From the NCBI GenBank assembly GCA_020342235.1, contig CP073214.1, forward strand, positions 1,922,001-1,986,000: a DNA stretch of 64,000 nt, read 5' to 3'. The DNA is from Saccharomycopsis phalli. Lineage: Eukaryota > Ascomycota > Saccharomycetes > Ascoideales > Saccharomycopsidaceae. This document shows positions 36,834 through 47,516 of the stretch, piece by piece (within the stretch, counting starts at the first letter, position 1; each line of letters begins with the position of its first letter). The notes under the pieces were generated by a model. The model saw nothing but the letters and a program-made list of their open reading frames with translations. It had not been told where the DNA came from and did not search any database. A program made the translations under genes and the position numbers.

Positions 36834-38141
36834 GTTGGCGACGGGAGTTGTTGATGGACGCTTTATAGGGAATTCATGTATAGGTAGGTGGTTGTAGTAT
36901 TTGTATGAGGATTATACAAGGATTATCCAGATTGTGCAACGTTTTGTATGAGGATTATCCAGATTGTGCAACGTTTTGTATGAGGATTATCAAGATTGTT
37001 CAACAGTATCAAGATTGTTCAACAGTATCAAGATTGTTCAACAGTATCAAGATTGTTCAATAGTATCAAGATTGTTCAACGGTATCAAGATTGTTCAACG
37101 GTCATCAAGATTATACATCGGCCATCAGGGATTATCCTAGGATTATATATACCACTATTTATTCTACCGCGTATTTCAATTTTACTTGGAATTTCTATAC
37201 CAATTTCTATTCTACCACGTATAGCAATTTTTACTAATTATTTCTATACCAGTTTCTATTCTACAACGTATAACAATTTTTACTAATTATTTCTACACCA
37301 ATTTCTATTCTACCACGTATACCAATTTACCAAGTATTTCCATACCACACATTTCTATACCATTCTACCACGTATACCAGGTTAATTTGAAATCATGCAA
37401 ATGCACATGGATACACTCACCAGCAATGGAAATTTGCAAGTGCCTATACGCTTATACCTTGAACAACAACTTTAATTCAAATCATCGTACGAAACAATGC
37501 TCTAGTGGCCTCGAGAGCACCTTGCGAGACTAGCCAACTACCAGCGGCCAACTCTTGCCTCATACAACCATGACCGTTCAATGCCAAAGCCAACCCTAAA
37601 ATCATTACCGTGAGACATTTACAAACTGATGGAAATTTATAGTCAACTGCATCAATTGCAAGTTAATACATTGCAAGTTTACATCTGGCAGAACTTGAAA
37701 TGTAGGACGTATGTCACTAGGAGAGGTACAATGCTCAGTGTGACCTAGGTTAATCAATGTCTAAGATGATGAATGGCATATGTGTTTGTCGTGGACTGTC
37801 ATGGAATTGTCATGGCAATGGCTTTGAGATGGATTTATGCACCTATCCAATGTGCTTTACAATAAACTTTACAATCATGGCTTGTCTCAAGGCCTATTTT
37901 GTTGCAAGGCGGAAATAGTCAAATCAATACGTTCTACACCCACCAGACATCTGTCACAAGTTGATATTTTTTTACATCCAACAGACAACCTTGTCACAAT
38001 AGTCAGTATTAGTATTGTCAGTATTAGTATTCTTATATTCTTGCAGTAATATTCCTATTCTTGTATTAGTACAATACTTGGTATTCTACTCTACATAATC
38101 ACGTGCACAGCGTAAAAAGCTGCGAATTTTTTCAAACCGGC
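36834..38141. repeat. 1.3-kb spacer between the NAM8-like gene and MRP4
   Basis: From about 36895: three copies of a unit near 30 bp (tgtatgaggattatccagat, then tgtgcaacgttt), passing into six copies of a 19-bp unit (aagattgttcaacagtatc) at about 36992-37106. About 37150-37380: diverged units around 38 bp (ccacgtataccaatttacc, tatttctataccaatttc). The rest (37390-38080) is unique AT-rich DNA with no gene. CACGTG at 38100-38105 is 37 bp before the MRP4 ATG. Confidence 0.85.
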
Positions 38142-39332
38142 ATGTTGCAAACCAGACTCACGGCCAGACAGCTACTCGCAACCAGACAGATATTCACATC
38201 CAGACAGATATTTGCCAGGAACGTGTCAAATGTCTCGTCAGAGGTAGCTGCCCCGACTGCCTCTTTGGATACCCCCTCGGAATCCGCTGCGCAAAACGTG
38301 TCTCCAGAGACGCTCCACCAGTATGCGGTGGAGGTGCTCAACCAGGCCACCAACATGCCTGAAAACAAGGACAGCTTGTCATCCGAGCGTTCAGAGGAGC
38401 TCAATGAGTCGATGCGGCTGTTTTTGCGCGACTTTGTCGGAAGCAAGTCCAAGTTCACCGAGGTCGATCTGCTGGCATCCGACTACAGCAGCTACGCCAA
38501 GTATCCGTACTTGAAGAAATCGGCACACAACGAGCCGTACACCGACCAGGAGTTGCATTTGCGCCAGATCCACCACGCCCGGACATCGGCTGCGCTTGGT
38601 TCGACCGTCAGCAGCGACATATACTTCCCGTACCGCGACATTTCGTCGCCAGTCGACTACAAAGACGTCACCGTGGAATCGCTTCTTGCTGCCGGAGCAC
38701 ATCTTGGCCATGCCAAGGCCAATTACCGGAGCTCGACACAGCCTTACCTCACTGGAGAGTACAAGGGCGTGCATATCTTCGACTTGGAGCAGACCGTGAC
38801 CCATCTCAAACGGGCTGCGCGGGTCGTGGAGGGCGTGGCTGAAAAAGGCGGCTTGGTGGTGTTTGTCGGGACCCGTCCGGGACAGCGCCGGGCGATTGAG
38901 AAGGCGGCTCAGCGCACAGGCGGATACTATGTCTCGGAGCGGTGGATCCCAGGGACCATCACCAACTGTACCGAGGTGTCCAAGAACTGGGAGCGGTACG
39001 AGGTCGATTTGGCCGACGAGCCGACGGGACGCGAGTTGCGGAACCGCGAGACCAATGCCCTTGTCAAGCCAGACTTGATTGTGCTTCTCAACCCAACCGA
39101 GAACCGCAATGCGATCCGCGAGGCGTCGCAGTCGCGTATTCCGACAATCGGCATCATCGACTCCGACAGCGAGCCGTCGCTCGTGACGTATGCGATCCCG
39201 GCAAACGACGACTCGATTCGCAGTGTCAACTTTCTCTGTGGGGTTTTGGCCAAGGCAGGGCAGTCGGGCAGAGAGAGACGCTTGTTGCGTATGAAGGCAT
39301 ATAAGGAAGAGTTGGCTGGAGTCAAGTTGTAA
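38142..39332 (+). CDS. MRP4: Mitochondrial small-subunit ribosomal protein uS2m
   Basis: 396 residues from the ATG at 38142; the frame further upstream has only a GTG. The N-terminus ([27 protein letters not shown]) is a basic mitochondrial presequence. The uS2 core starts near 190: [57 protein letters not shown], and [18 protein letters not shown] with [20 protein letters not shown]. It belongs to the mitoribosome small subunit. The acidic spacer between presequence and core is longer than in bacterial S2, as in other fungi. Confidence 0.95.
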   Translation: MLQTRLTARQLLATRQIFTSRQIFARNVSNVSSEVAAPTASLDTPSESAAQNVSPETLHQYAVEVLNQATNMPENKDSLSSERSEELNESMRLFLRDFVGSKSKFTEVDLLASDYSSYAKYPYLKKSAHNEPYTDQELHLRQIHHARTSAALGSTVSSDIYFPYRDISSPVDYKDVTVESLLAAGAHLGHAKANYRSSTQPYLTGEYKGVHIFDLEQTVTHLKRAARVVEGVAEKGGLVVFVGTRPGQRRAIEKAAQRTGGYYVSERWIPGTITNCTEVSKNWERYEVDLADEPTGRELRNRETNALVKPDLIVLLNPTENRNAIREASQSRIPTIGIIDSDSEPSLVTYAIPANDDSIRSVNFLCGVLAKAGQSGRERRLLRMKAYKEELAGVKL

Positions 39333-40569
39333 TTGTAAATAGACGACTTTATTGGGTGTAGATGGTGTATCAGGGTGTAGTTTGCAAATTACATGGCCAA
39401 GGCAGCTGAAACCAAGACAACTGGAAAGCCTTAGTTGGTCCTTGTATAACTGGAATTAAAACATTGCGAAAGCCGTGTAACTTTCATGGTAATTTCATGT
39501 ATGGTGGAAGCTCTATGCTTCATCACATCTGGTAAAACACCATGTGTGGTCAATGACTTTTCCAGTGTAAAGACATTGTGTAGTCAAACAAGGTGTTATA
39601 AGAGATGACTCGTTTCTTTCTTGAAGCTACCCTATTCCTTGTATACTCCTTGTCCATTTACAATTTCCCATTTTTGCATTGTGCTCGTCTTTATCATCAT
39701 GTCATTTCTTGCCAAAACGACCATGTTGCAAGATACGAATTGACACCAATGGGTCTAATTGCACCACGAAGGCTGATTCATTTTCTGACTGGAATAGTCA
39801 TGCAACATTAGCCATTCTACCGACTCGTATACTAGCTACCATTACAGCTTGTTACTGAGTATCAATTAAATAATATATATTTGTATTTAGCCATATTATC
39901 TACGAAAAAAACGGCTATTTGACGTGTACATCACTAGAAGCATCCAGGCTGCCTGGGATTAAGACTCTAATTTTGGCAGTTTGAATGTTGATTTGTAGTA
40001 CTTTCGAGGTGGTGCAAAGACTAGTTGCCCTTGCTGACAGATTGGCAATACTTTTCAAGTGTTTTGCGTATTCTACGGAGGAGTTGGTATTTTACCAATT
40101 TGCAATAGAATTCGGGCCAAGAGCTCTAGACAATCAATGGACTGTAATATAAATTAGCCTAGGCAATCAATGGACTGTAATATAAATTAGCCTAGGTAAT
40201 CAATGGATTGCAGTATAAATTAGCCTAGGCATTCAATGGATTACAATATAAATTACTCTACCAATCAATCTAAATATAAGCTGATTAGACACTGTCTAGC
40301 TGATATAACCAACCGTAGCATACCTCTGCAGCATGCTGCGTGGGTATAAACAAACATGGCCAACAAACCCAGCTCCAGACCATCCAAACAGGCATGAGCA
40401 TCCAAACAGGCATATCCAACACCCCAGAACTCTCCAGCTGCTCCAGGAGGCGAGTGCTTGCGAACCCATATCCAATTGGCGGGTCGAGTTTCCGACCGGG
40501 GTCAATGCAGTTCTCCGCATTTTCAATTGCTTATATACCCACGAGGGCGAGAAAAAGAGCACGAGAAAA
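39333..40569. repeat. 1.2-kb spacer between MRP4 and the crotonase gene
   Basis: Four copies of a 33-bp unit (caatcaatggactgtaatat, then aaattagcctagg) at 40131-40258. Near 39885-39975 a segment (TTGTATTTAGC; CTATTTGACG) weakly resembles 5908-5960 and may belong to the same dispersed family. The frame upstream of the crotonase ATG stays open to 40333 but codes a non-conserved Pro/His/Asn-rich run. No gene is seen. Confidence 0.65.
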
Positions 40570-41355
40570 ATGGCATACAACAACATTATCGTAGAGGAGC
40601 TTGACAACGGGGTGGTTCTCATCCGGTTGAACCGGCCAAAGAAGTACAACACTCTCAACCGGGGGCTCACCGAGGAGTTGCACACCGAGCTACAGCGACT
40701 CCTGGCCGATCAGGACCGGTACGGGTGTGTGGTGTTGACTGGGAACGAGTCGGTGTTTTGTGCTGGGGCCGACATCAGCGAGTTGAAAAAGGCGAGTTCC
40801 GACTCGTCGGCGGCGACTCTGTGGGCCCAGAACCTTGCTGGGGTGAAAATCCCGGTGATTGCTGCGGTGGACGGCTTCTGCTTGGGTGGAGGATGTGAGT
40901 TGGCGATGCTCTGTGACATTATATATGCCACGCGCGACGCGATTTTCGGGCAGCCGGAGATCAAGATCGGGGTGATTCCAGGCGGAGGAGGTACTCAACG
41001 GTTGCCGATTGCCATTGGCAAGTCGCGGGCGACCGAGCTTATTCTTACTGGGGATACGTTCAGTGCCGAGGACGCGGAGAAGTGGGGGCTTGTGTCGAAG
41101 TTGTTTGACGACAACGAGGAGTTGCTTGAGGCGGCGATCAAGACTGCGGAGAAGATCAGCAAGGGCCCACGGGAGGCTGTTGCTGTCGCCAAGCAGGCGG
41201 TGCTGCGAAGCTACAATGTTCCGCTTGGCCAAGGGACGGTGGAGGAAGCGGAGCTTTTTGTTGGGTTGCTCAGCAGTGAGGACAAGGAGGAAGGCATGAG
41301 TGCTTTTTTTGAAAAGCGACGGCCTACCTGGAGATGGCGCAAGGCTAAGTTGTAG
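40570..41355 (+). CDS. Enoyl-CoA hydratase/isomerase family protein with PTS1-like tail
   Basis: 261 residues from the ATG at 40570, where homology begins (MAYNNIIVEELDNGVVLIRL). Crotonase fold: substrate oxyanion segment GNESVFCAGADISELKKAS, then GGGCELAMLCDIIYA and GQPEIKIGVIPGGGGTQRLP. Both catalytic glutamates (Glu110, Glu130) are present with the spacing of mitochondrial short-chain hydratases (E144/E164), so it should hydrate 2-enoyl-CoA. It lacks a mitochondrial presequence at this start and ends in AKL, a peroxisomal PTS1 variant. Yeasts usually hydrate enoyl-CoA in peroxisomes with Fox2, so this would be an additional enzyme. An in-frame start further up (40333) could add a basic leader; its composition is not convincing. 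Confidence 0.85.
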   Translation: MAYNNIIVEELDNGVVLIRLNRPKKYNTLNRGLTEELHTELQRLLADQDRYGCVVLTGNESVFCAGADISELKKASSDSSAATLWAQNLAGVKIPVIAAVDGFCLGGGCELAMLCDIIYATRDAIFGQPEIKIGVIPGGGGTQRLPIAIGKSRATELILTGDTFSAEDAEKWGLVSKLFDDNEELLEAAIKTAEKISKGPREAVAVAKQAVLRSYNVPLGQGTVEEAELFVGLLSSEDKEEGMSAFFEKRRPTWRWRKAKL

Positions 41356-41860
41356 GTGGATAGTGATGAGTATATGGTGTGAGAGGGATGTAGGGTGAGG
41401 TGGATATAAGATGTGGGTGTAAATGAGAAGTGAGACGTGGGATGTGAGTGAGATGTGAATAAGTTGCGAGGAGTATATGGTGTAAGATTTGAGAAAGTCG
41501 TAAGTAAAATATGAGAAAGTTGTAAGTTGTAAGTAAGTTGTAAGTTGTAAGTTGTAAGTAAGTTGTAAGTTATAAGTAAATTGTAAGTAAGTTGTAAGTA
41601 AGTTGTAAGTATGTTATAAGTTGTGAATAATTATAAGCAAATTATAAGTTGTAAGCTATCGTCAATTATAACCTGCTGCCAGATGTAGTTAATTGTAGTT
41701 AGTTGTCGTAGTTGTAGTTAGTTGTAGATCTTACCACCAGACTAAGCAACCCACTGCATACTAGCTCAGTGTACCGTAATCTGTAGCCCGCTCGTATATA
41801 CATCACGTGACAACAAAAAGTTGGTGAAACAGACCGACTGGCACAAGGACTACAGGCAGC
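41356..41860. repeat. Short-unit repeats between the crotonase gene and YPT6
   Basis: About 41385-41480: gtgagatgtgagtgaga-like units. About 41500-41660: an 8-11 bp unit (taagttgtaag) repeated some fifteen times, decaying towards tgtagttag at 41690-41730. CACGTG at 41804-41809, 52 bp before the YPT6 ATG, is the likely promoter element. Confidence 0.85.
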
Positions 41861-42472
41861 ATGAGTAAGCCAACGAATTTGTTGAAAAAGTACAAGCTTG
41901 TGTTTCTTGGCGAACAGGGCGTGGGGAAGACGTCGCTCATCACGCGGTTCATGTACGACAAGTTCTCATCGCAGTATGCCGCCACCATCGGAATCGACTT
42001 CCTCTCCAAGACCATGTACTTGGACGACAAGACAATACGCCTCCAGTTATGGGATACCGCGGGCCAGGAACGGTTCCGCTCGTTGATCCCGTCATACATG
42101 CGCGATTCAAACGTCGCCGTGGTGGTGTACGATGTTTCACTGAAGAAGTCGTTTGAGTCCATTGACAAGTGGATCGAAGACGTCAAGTTGGAGCGCGGAT
42201 CCAACGTGATAATAGCAGTGGTGGGCAACAAGAACGACTTGAATGACAAGCGGGAGGTTACTACCGACGAGGCGGAGTTGAAGGCAAAGAAGCTTGGGGC
42301 GTCGATATTCTTTGAGACCAGTACCAAGACGGGCCACAATGTGAAGCTCTTGTTCCGGAAGATTGCCCAGCTATTGCCTGAGTTTGAGGACGGCGGATAT
42401 AACGAGCCGGAGGCAAGCGAGGTGATTGAGGTGACGGCTGATGATGTTCAGGAGGGAGGATGCCAGTGTTAG
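41861..42472 (+). CDS. YPT6: Rab GTPase Ypt6 (Rab6)
   Basis: 203 residues. P-loop [16 protein letters not shown] (15-30), effector region [20 protein letters not shown] and [19 protein letters not shown] are nearly identical to yeast Ypt6. GNKNDL and ETSTKTG complete the nucleotide site. It ends CQC, the CXC geranylgeranylation signal. Ypt6 directs fusion of endosome-derived vesicles at the trans-Golgi. A CTG codon lies in YDVS-CTG-KKS. A probable GAP for it (GYP6-like) is 6.5 kb downstream. Confidence 0.97.
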   Translation: MSKPTNLLKKYKLVFLGEQGVGKTSLITRFMYDKFSSQYAATIGIDFLSKTMYLDDKTIRLQLWDTAGQERFRSLIPSYMRDSNVAVVVYDVSLKKSFESIDKWIEDVKLERGSNVIIAVVGNKNDLNDKREVTTDEAELKAKKLGASIFFETSTKTGHNVKLLFRKIAQLLPEFEDGGYNEPEASEVIEVTADDVQEGGCQC

Positions 42473-43349
42473 ATGCTGGTGGATGAAATGGTGGTGGAGA
42501 TATATAACCCAGTGGAGGGAGCTCACTGGTAGAATCAACAGAACTTACTAGTGTGCTTACTGGCAGAATAGAATAGAGCTTACTGGTACAAGTTCAATTT
42601 TCTATTAGACATAGAGAAGATGCTCATTTTATAGTGAAACACGCAAAGCAGCGAAAGTGCCCACAGCAAGCGCACCGGAGCCTATCTAGAAAATCCTTAA
42701 GTAGCCCTTTTTTACTCTTGTTGTAGCTCCAGCAATGATGGCATTCCCAGTACTCTTGCTTCTGCCGTCGGCTAAGTGCCGTCATTTGATCTCTTGTCTC
42801 CCAGCTGAACATTACCATACACAATTAACCAGATTGCCCTACACATTCTTTATACCATATTCCATGGTACATGTGTATCCTATACGTTCTTTATATCATA
42901 TTACATGTGCATCCTACACATTCTTTATATCACATTACATGTATACCCTACGATCCTTTATACCATATTACATATACACCCTACAATTCTTTATTCCATA
43001 TTACATATACACCCTACAATCCTTTATTTCATATTACATGTACACCCTACAATCCTTTATACCATATTACATGTACACCCTACGATCCTTTATACCATCA
43101 TATCTACATGTATGCAATATCTTGGCATCTGCATGGGTGATGCTCCCATTTCTAAATGCACAATCTACATTGACTGACAGATCCTCTCGCCAATATCTCG
43201 ACCAACCCAGTCCATATCCCGATGCGTGAAATTGCTCTTCACATGCCCTTTGGATTCGCTGCGCGGCCTCATTGTCGCTTGTAGTCAGACCAATGCGCGA
43301 CTTGACACAAAAAAGCACTATTTAAACCAGGCGCCAGCTGGGTTTCGCC
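42473..43349. repeat. Repeat-rich spacer downstream of YPT6
   Basis: 42515-42600 has diverged units of about 22 bp (agcttactggcagaatagaa). 42845-43105 holds about eight copies of a unit near 33 bp (ccctacaatcctttatacca, then tattacatgtaca) with alternating variants. A TATTTAAA lies at 43319-43326, 25 bp before the orphan gene's ATG. No other gene is seen. Confidence 0.88.
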
Positions 43350-43754
43350 ATGTCGCTTGAATTCTCCCGCTCAAACGAGTACCAGAGATATAAATCCACC
43401 CACTCAAACGAATACCAAAGATATAAATCCACCCACTCAAATGAATACCAAAGATATAAATCCCAGCTGATTGCAATCCATCCCCAGTTGCAATACGCTC
43501 CCGAGGACTGGTTCATCCATAGGTTCCATAGACTACTCGAGTCCAGACGGAATAGGCAGCCCAGCGACATTGGGCAGTACTTTGAACGACCTCAGAAGGA
43601 GCCCTGGAAAATAAGGCTCCTGAGGTATATATTGGAAATAGACGACAAGCCAACAGTCTGGCGACCAAAGAGGCACCGTTTCAGCCCAAGATTTGGTCCA
43701 CAGAACATGCCGGCAATGTACTTTTGGCCCCACGAAGACCCATATTACCTGTGA
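43350..43754 (+). CDS. Orphan small protein with N-terminal 11-residue repeats
   Basis: 134 residues, not recognised. It begins MSLEFSR and then has three copies of an 11-residue repeat, SNEYQRYKSTH, encoded by near-identical 33-bp DNA units (about 43371-43463). The rest is basic and aromatic: an amphipathic stretch EDWFIHRFHRLLESRRNR, then EPWKIRLLRYILEIDD and a Pro/Phe/Tyr-rich end (FGPQNMPAMYFWPHEDPYYL). No signal peptide or membrane segment. A TATTTAAA sits just upstream. The non-repeat part has balanced composition, which argues for a real gene, but it could be a chance ORF on repeat DNA. Confidence 0.45.
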   Translation: MSLEFSRSNEYQRYKSTHSNEYQRYKSTHSNEYQRYKSQLIAIHPQLQYAPEDWFIHRFHRLLESRRNRQPSDIGQYFERPQKEPWKIRLLRYILEIDDKPTVWRPKRHRFSPRFGPQNMPAMYFWPHEDPYYL

Positions 43755-43897
43755 TTTATCGGTGAATAGCCACCTTGATTTATCAGTGAATATCCATCTC
43801 GACTTATCGTGAATATCTACCTCGATTCATCATGAATATCCACCTTGATTCATCATAATGTGATTCATATGCTATTTATGCTATACCATATACGTTG

Positions 43898-45265
43898 CTA
43901 ATGTATTGTAGCAGCATTCACACACGCCGCAATTCCCGCACCATTGATGGAGCTATCCTCCACACAATACAAATTATATACATAACCAGGATCAATGGCC
44001 ACCAACCACTTCTCCAACGCCTCTCGATAGAACCGAAAGTGCTCAAGCACCGAGCCAACATACCCAATGTTGATACACTTGCAAGCCAGCTTGAACTTCC
44101 GCATACTGACAATTAAACAGGCCATCACAATAGCACCGCGCTCGACAACCGCTTCAATGATATCCCGCACAGCCTGCACTTCCCAGGACTTTGCTTCAGC
44201 TCCAAAGACGTCCTTATACGACCGCAGACCATGGTACAAGTCCACGCACATTTCCCCAGTGAAATAGTCGTACTTGTGGTCCCATTGCTTGGTCACGCTT
44301 CGGCCATCAAAGAGTACCCGCTTGTCTATTAAATCAGCTACTGCCAACCGGACAAGCTCCGAAAAGTACCGGCCAGAAGTCAAAAACTCAACGGGCTGGA
44401 ACAAATTGCTAGGGTCGTTCTGCATGTAGGCATTGCAGACTTTGGCATTGGCCCACCCTGGATGGACCATGGCATCGTACTTGGTCACATGGTCCCGTAG
44501 ACACTCGCCATAAAAGCTTGATTCTACATTAACCAACAACGTCTGGCCAAGCTCGTTGACTCGGCACGTTTTTTTCTTCTCGGGATCAATGCTAAACTCA
44601 CTTGGAGAAATGCTGGTGCACATATTTGTCCCGGTTCCTAGCACAAGGCCGAATTCCGTGCGACCGGTAAGGTACTTGCTGGCGATATAAACGGCAACGG
44701 TATCGTTGATAATAGAGCAGATGGTCAACTTGAGCCCGTTGGCAGCACACGACTCTTCAAACAACTGCTTAAGTGACACATTTTCCAAGTCCTTGTCCAA
44801 CAGGTACCCTTTCCCGCACTCGTTAATGATCCCGTCGTCAAGAGCAGTTTGCACCAACGGGAAGCTCCAAGTCACACCGGCGACAAGGGAATCTCCACAA
44901 AACAGCGGGGGAATCACCGACGAAATTCTCGCAGCTATCCAGTCAAAGAACCCTCGGGTGATGTGCTTCCTGGAATCAGGGATGCAGAAAGACCCTGACT
45001 GGATCACCCGAACAGCACCTCCGAGCTTCAACAACGAAGCTCTTAGAGTAGAGCCTCCAATATCTATAGCAACACAGATACCGGATTCATGGCCCAGTGG
45101 CTGATAGTTAAATGTAGGAAGCATAGATATGCTGGAGCACTCCAAGGCTTGCTTGAAGTGGCATATAAGACTGGCCTGAAGAAGATTTATAATACTCAGA
45201 TCATTTTTAAGCTGCGAAAACAGCTCAACTACATTCAAGACCTCCAGATCAACACCGAAAGTCAT
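43898..45265 (-). CDS. Divergent hexokinase-family sugar kinase
   Basis: 455 residues from the ATG at 45265. All hexokinase landmarks are present though divergent: phosphate-1 loop CVAIDIGGSTLRASLLKLGG, sugar-binding GVTWSFPLVQT, catalytic-Asp region IINDTVAVYIASKYL, phosphate-2 loop GLVLGTGTNMCTS, VNVESSFYGE, and the adenosine-site glycines in INIGYVGSVLEH. It differs from the conserved glucose kinases (for instance LGFTFSFP is changed), which suggests another sugar. CUG-clade yeasts have a hexokinase-like N-acetylglucosamine kinase (C. albicans HXK1/NAG5), the best candidate, but I cannot prove it. Divergent from CTF18 over about 85 bp containing CACGTG. Confidence 0.8.
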   Translation of the reverse strand: MTFGVDLEVLNVVELFSQLKNDLSIINLLQASLICHFKQALECSSISMLPTFNYQPLGHESGICVAIDIGGSTLRASLLKLGGAVRVIQSGSFCIPDSRKHITRGFFDWIAARISSVIPPLFCGDSLVAGVTWSFPLVQTALDDGIINECGKGYLLDKDLENVSLKQLFEESCAANGLKLTICSIINDTVAVYIASKYLTGRTEFGLVLGTGTNMCTSISPSEFSIDPEKKKTCRVNELGQTLLVNVESSFYGECLRDHVTKYDAMVHPGWANAKVCNAYMQNDPSNLFQPVEFLTSGRYFSELVRLAVADLIDKRVLFDGRSVTKQWDHKYDYFTGEMCVDLYHGLRSYKDVFGAEAKSWEVQAVRDIIEAVVERGAIVMACLIVSMRKFKLACKCINIGYVGSVLEHFRFYREALEKWLVAIDPGYVYNLYCVEDSSINGAGIAACVNAATIH

Positions 45266-45350
45266 TTGATGGGTAATATGAAATGTGTCGTGAGACACGA
45301 TGCACCCTCACGTGTCAACGTACAATGATATGCACATGGCCGCGCATATC

Positions 45351-47516
45351 ATGGAATCATTGTACATTGAGACTTTTCAGTTTCGCGACGCGACCATGGA
45401 TGTTCCCCAGTTTGAGCTAAACTTTGGCTCGTCCATTCTCCAGGGCCACAAAAATGAGCCCGAGGCTCCCAAGGCGTTGGAGAAGAGCCACGAAGAAAAA
45501 GCCCCGGAATTCCGCGAGCCAAAGGCACAAGTGCCCAGCTTCCCAGTGTTTGGCGATTCAAAGCTGGTGAGGCTCTCGGATGGAACAGTGATACGCCTCC
45601 AGAAAAAGACCAGCAGCATTCTCCAAAAGACAAAGTCTCCCAAGACGTTTGGCGTGGACATTCAGAGGTTGTACAAGGAATTGGAAAAGGAGCAGAGCAC
45701 CACGAAGCCAAAGAAGCGTAAGACAAGGTCTGCTGGCAAGCTCTGGGTAGAAAAATGGCGTCCGCACAATTTCACGGATCTCGTGGGAAACGAGCGTGCG
45801 AACCGTTATGCCATGCGGTGGTTACGACACTGGTCCACTGCGGTATTTGGCGAGGATATTAGCCGGGAAGTGAGCGAGTTGAAGGGCTACAAGAGGGAAG
45901 AGAACGTTGAGATCGATCCGTTCAACCGGCCGTTCAAGAAGATTCTTCTTCTCCACGGTCCTCCGGGAGTCGGCAAGACCAGCATGGCGCATTTGATTAC
46001 CAAACTTCTCAAGTACGACACCATTGAGATCAACGCCAGTGACGAAAGGGCCGGGCAGCACGTGCGGGATAAGATATATAGTGCGTTGGACAACCACACG
46101 TTTTCCGGCCGGCCTGCGTGTGTGATTGCCGACGAAATCGACGGGGGTGCGGAAAATGGATTTATCAAGACGTTGGTGGACTTGGTGTACAAGGATGTGC
46201 GGGCCACGAAGAACATTGTGAACAAGCGGCCCGGGAAGAATGACCGGCTATTGCTTCGGCCCATCATTGCCATATGCAATGATCTCTATTCGCCTGTGCT
46301 TGAGAAGTTGCGGCCACACTGCGAGATCATTGCCTTTAAGCCGATTCCTGCGACGGCAATCAAGGAAAAGTTGCAGTTTATATGCGAGCAGGAACGGTTG
46401 CAGATAAGTCAAAAGGGATTGCAGCAGGTGGTTGTTTTGGGGAACTCGGATATCCGCAGCTGTTTGAACCTCCTTCAGTTTGACGGCGACAGGTTGAGCG
46501 AAGATATCGACACCAACCGGTTAAAGGACTTGAACTACAACTGGTTTGAGCTCGTCGAACGAGTGTTCCGCTTGAACCTACACGAGTCCAAGAGCACCAC
46601 GTTTTCAAAATTGCAAAAGAATCTTGTGGGTAGTGGCTCCATCGAGAAGATTGTCAACGGGTGCTTTCAAAAGTACCATGAGAACGTTTACGAGGATCCC
46701 GAGCTACTTATCAAGTCGGACGCCGTCGGGAACTGGCTCTACTTTTACGACATGATGCTCAGCAACAAGTACCAACAGAACTCAGACCTTGGGGGATACT
46801 GCAATCTCGTGCCGTTGAAGTTCTACAACTTGTTTGCCGAGGCCAAGAAGACGCGGCTGTCACGGTCAAATGCCGCGTGGGAGAACCACGAGTTGTACAA
46901 GGCGAACTTTGACATTTGCCAGCGGACGCTCAACAATGCCAAGGCCAGGGCCTCGACGTTTACGCTTCTCAACAAGAAGCTGCACATGGCCACTGAGATT
47001 CTTCCGATTATCAACAACTACATCTTCAACCCTCATCTTCTGGCGCAGAACAAGGTGCTTCTAACCAACTCTGGTGATAAATGGAAGGTGAGCCACTTGG
47101 TTGAGTTGATGAAGGACCTCAACTTTACCATTGAGCGACAGGACTCGGGGCAGCATTACGACGGGTTGATTTTGCTTCCTGCGCTCGACTCGATTACGCT
47201 ATTTCAGGAGACGAGCATCTACAACTCGACCGACAACAAGCGGCAGCAGTTGCTTCGGTACTTGAACTATGAATTGGAGCGGCAGAAGCAGCCTCTGTTG
47301 AAGCGCAAGTTGCCTGAACTTGAGCCTGAAGACAGTAAAGTGGCCAAGAACAATGGGTCGGTGGACTTTTTCAAGTCGTCGTATGCTACGCTCCAGACCC
47401 AAGAGGCGTTGGTGAACCAAGAGGATTTGAAAGTGTGGGTGAAGTACCACGAGGGGTTTTCGAATGCGGTGAGAAAGAATGTTTCGTGGGGGGATTTGTG
47501 GGGGATGGGTAACTGA
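45351..47516 (+). CDS. CTF18: Alternative clamp loader subunit Ctf18
   Basis: 721 residues from the ATG at 45351; the frame has an earlier ATG at 45300, but a CACGTG (45309-45314) would then be coding. RFC-type AAA+ core: LWVEKWRPHNFTDLVGNE, Walker A LLLHGPPGVGKTS, ADEIDGG (Walker B), and INASDERAG and ICNDLYSPVLEKLRP. The C-terminus KVWVKYHEGFSNAVRKNVSW, GDLW matches the Ctf18 tail that binds Ctf8-Dcc1 and polymerase epsilon. Ctf18-RFC loads and unloads PCNA at forks and supports sister-chromatid cohesion. A KxKKRKTR run near residue 120 is a likely nuclear signal. Confidence 0.96.
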   Translation: MESLYIETFQFRDATMDVPQFELNFGSSILQGHKNEPEAPKALEKSHEEKAPEFREPKAQVPSFPVFGDSKLVRLSDGTVIRLQKKTSSILQKTKSPKTFGVDIQRLYKELEKEQSTTKPKKRKTRSAGKLWVEKWRPHNFTDLVGNERANRYAMRWLRHWSTAVFGEDISREVSELKGYKREENVEIDPFNRPFKKILLLHGPPGVGKTSMAHLITKLLKYDTIEINASDERAGQHVRDKIYSALDNHTFSGRPACVIADEIDGGAENGFIKTLVDLVYKDVRATKNIVNKRPGKNDRLLLRPIIAICNDLYSPVLEKLRPHCEIIAFKPIPATAIKEKLQFICEQERLQISQKGLQQVVVLGNSDIRSCLNLLQFDGDRLSEDIDTNRLKDLNYNWFELVERVFRLNLHESKSTTFSKLQKNLVGSGSIEKIVNGCFQKYHENVYEDPELLIKSDAVGNWLYFYDMMLSNKYQQNSDLGGYCNLVPLKFYNLFAEAKKTRLSRSNAAWENHELYKANFDICQRTLNNAKARASTFTLLNKKLHMATEILPIINNYIFNPHLLAQNKVLLTNSGDKWKVSHLVELMKDLNFTIERQDSGQHYDGLILLPALDSITLFQETSIYNSTDNKRQQLLRYLNYELERQKQPLLKRKLPELEPEDSKVAKNNGSVDFFKSSYATLQTQEALVNQEDLKVWVKYHEGFSNAVRKNVSWGDLWGMGN

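Noticed and set aside
42735-43229. Plus-strand ORF of 164 codons
   Set aside because: Mostly the 33-bp minisatellite; no conserved features.
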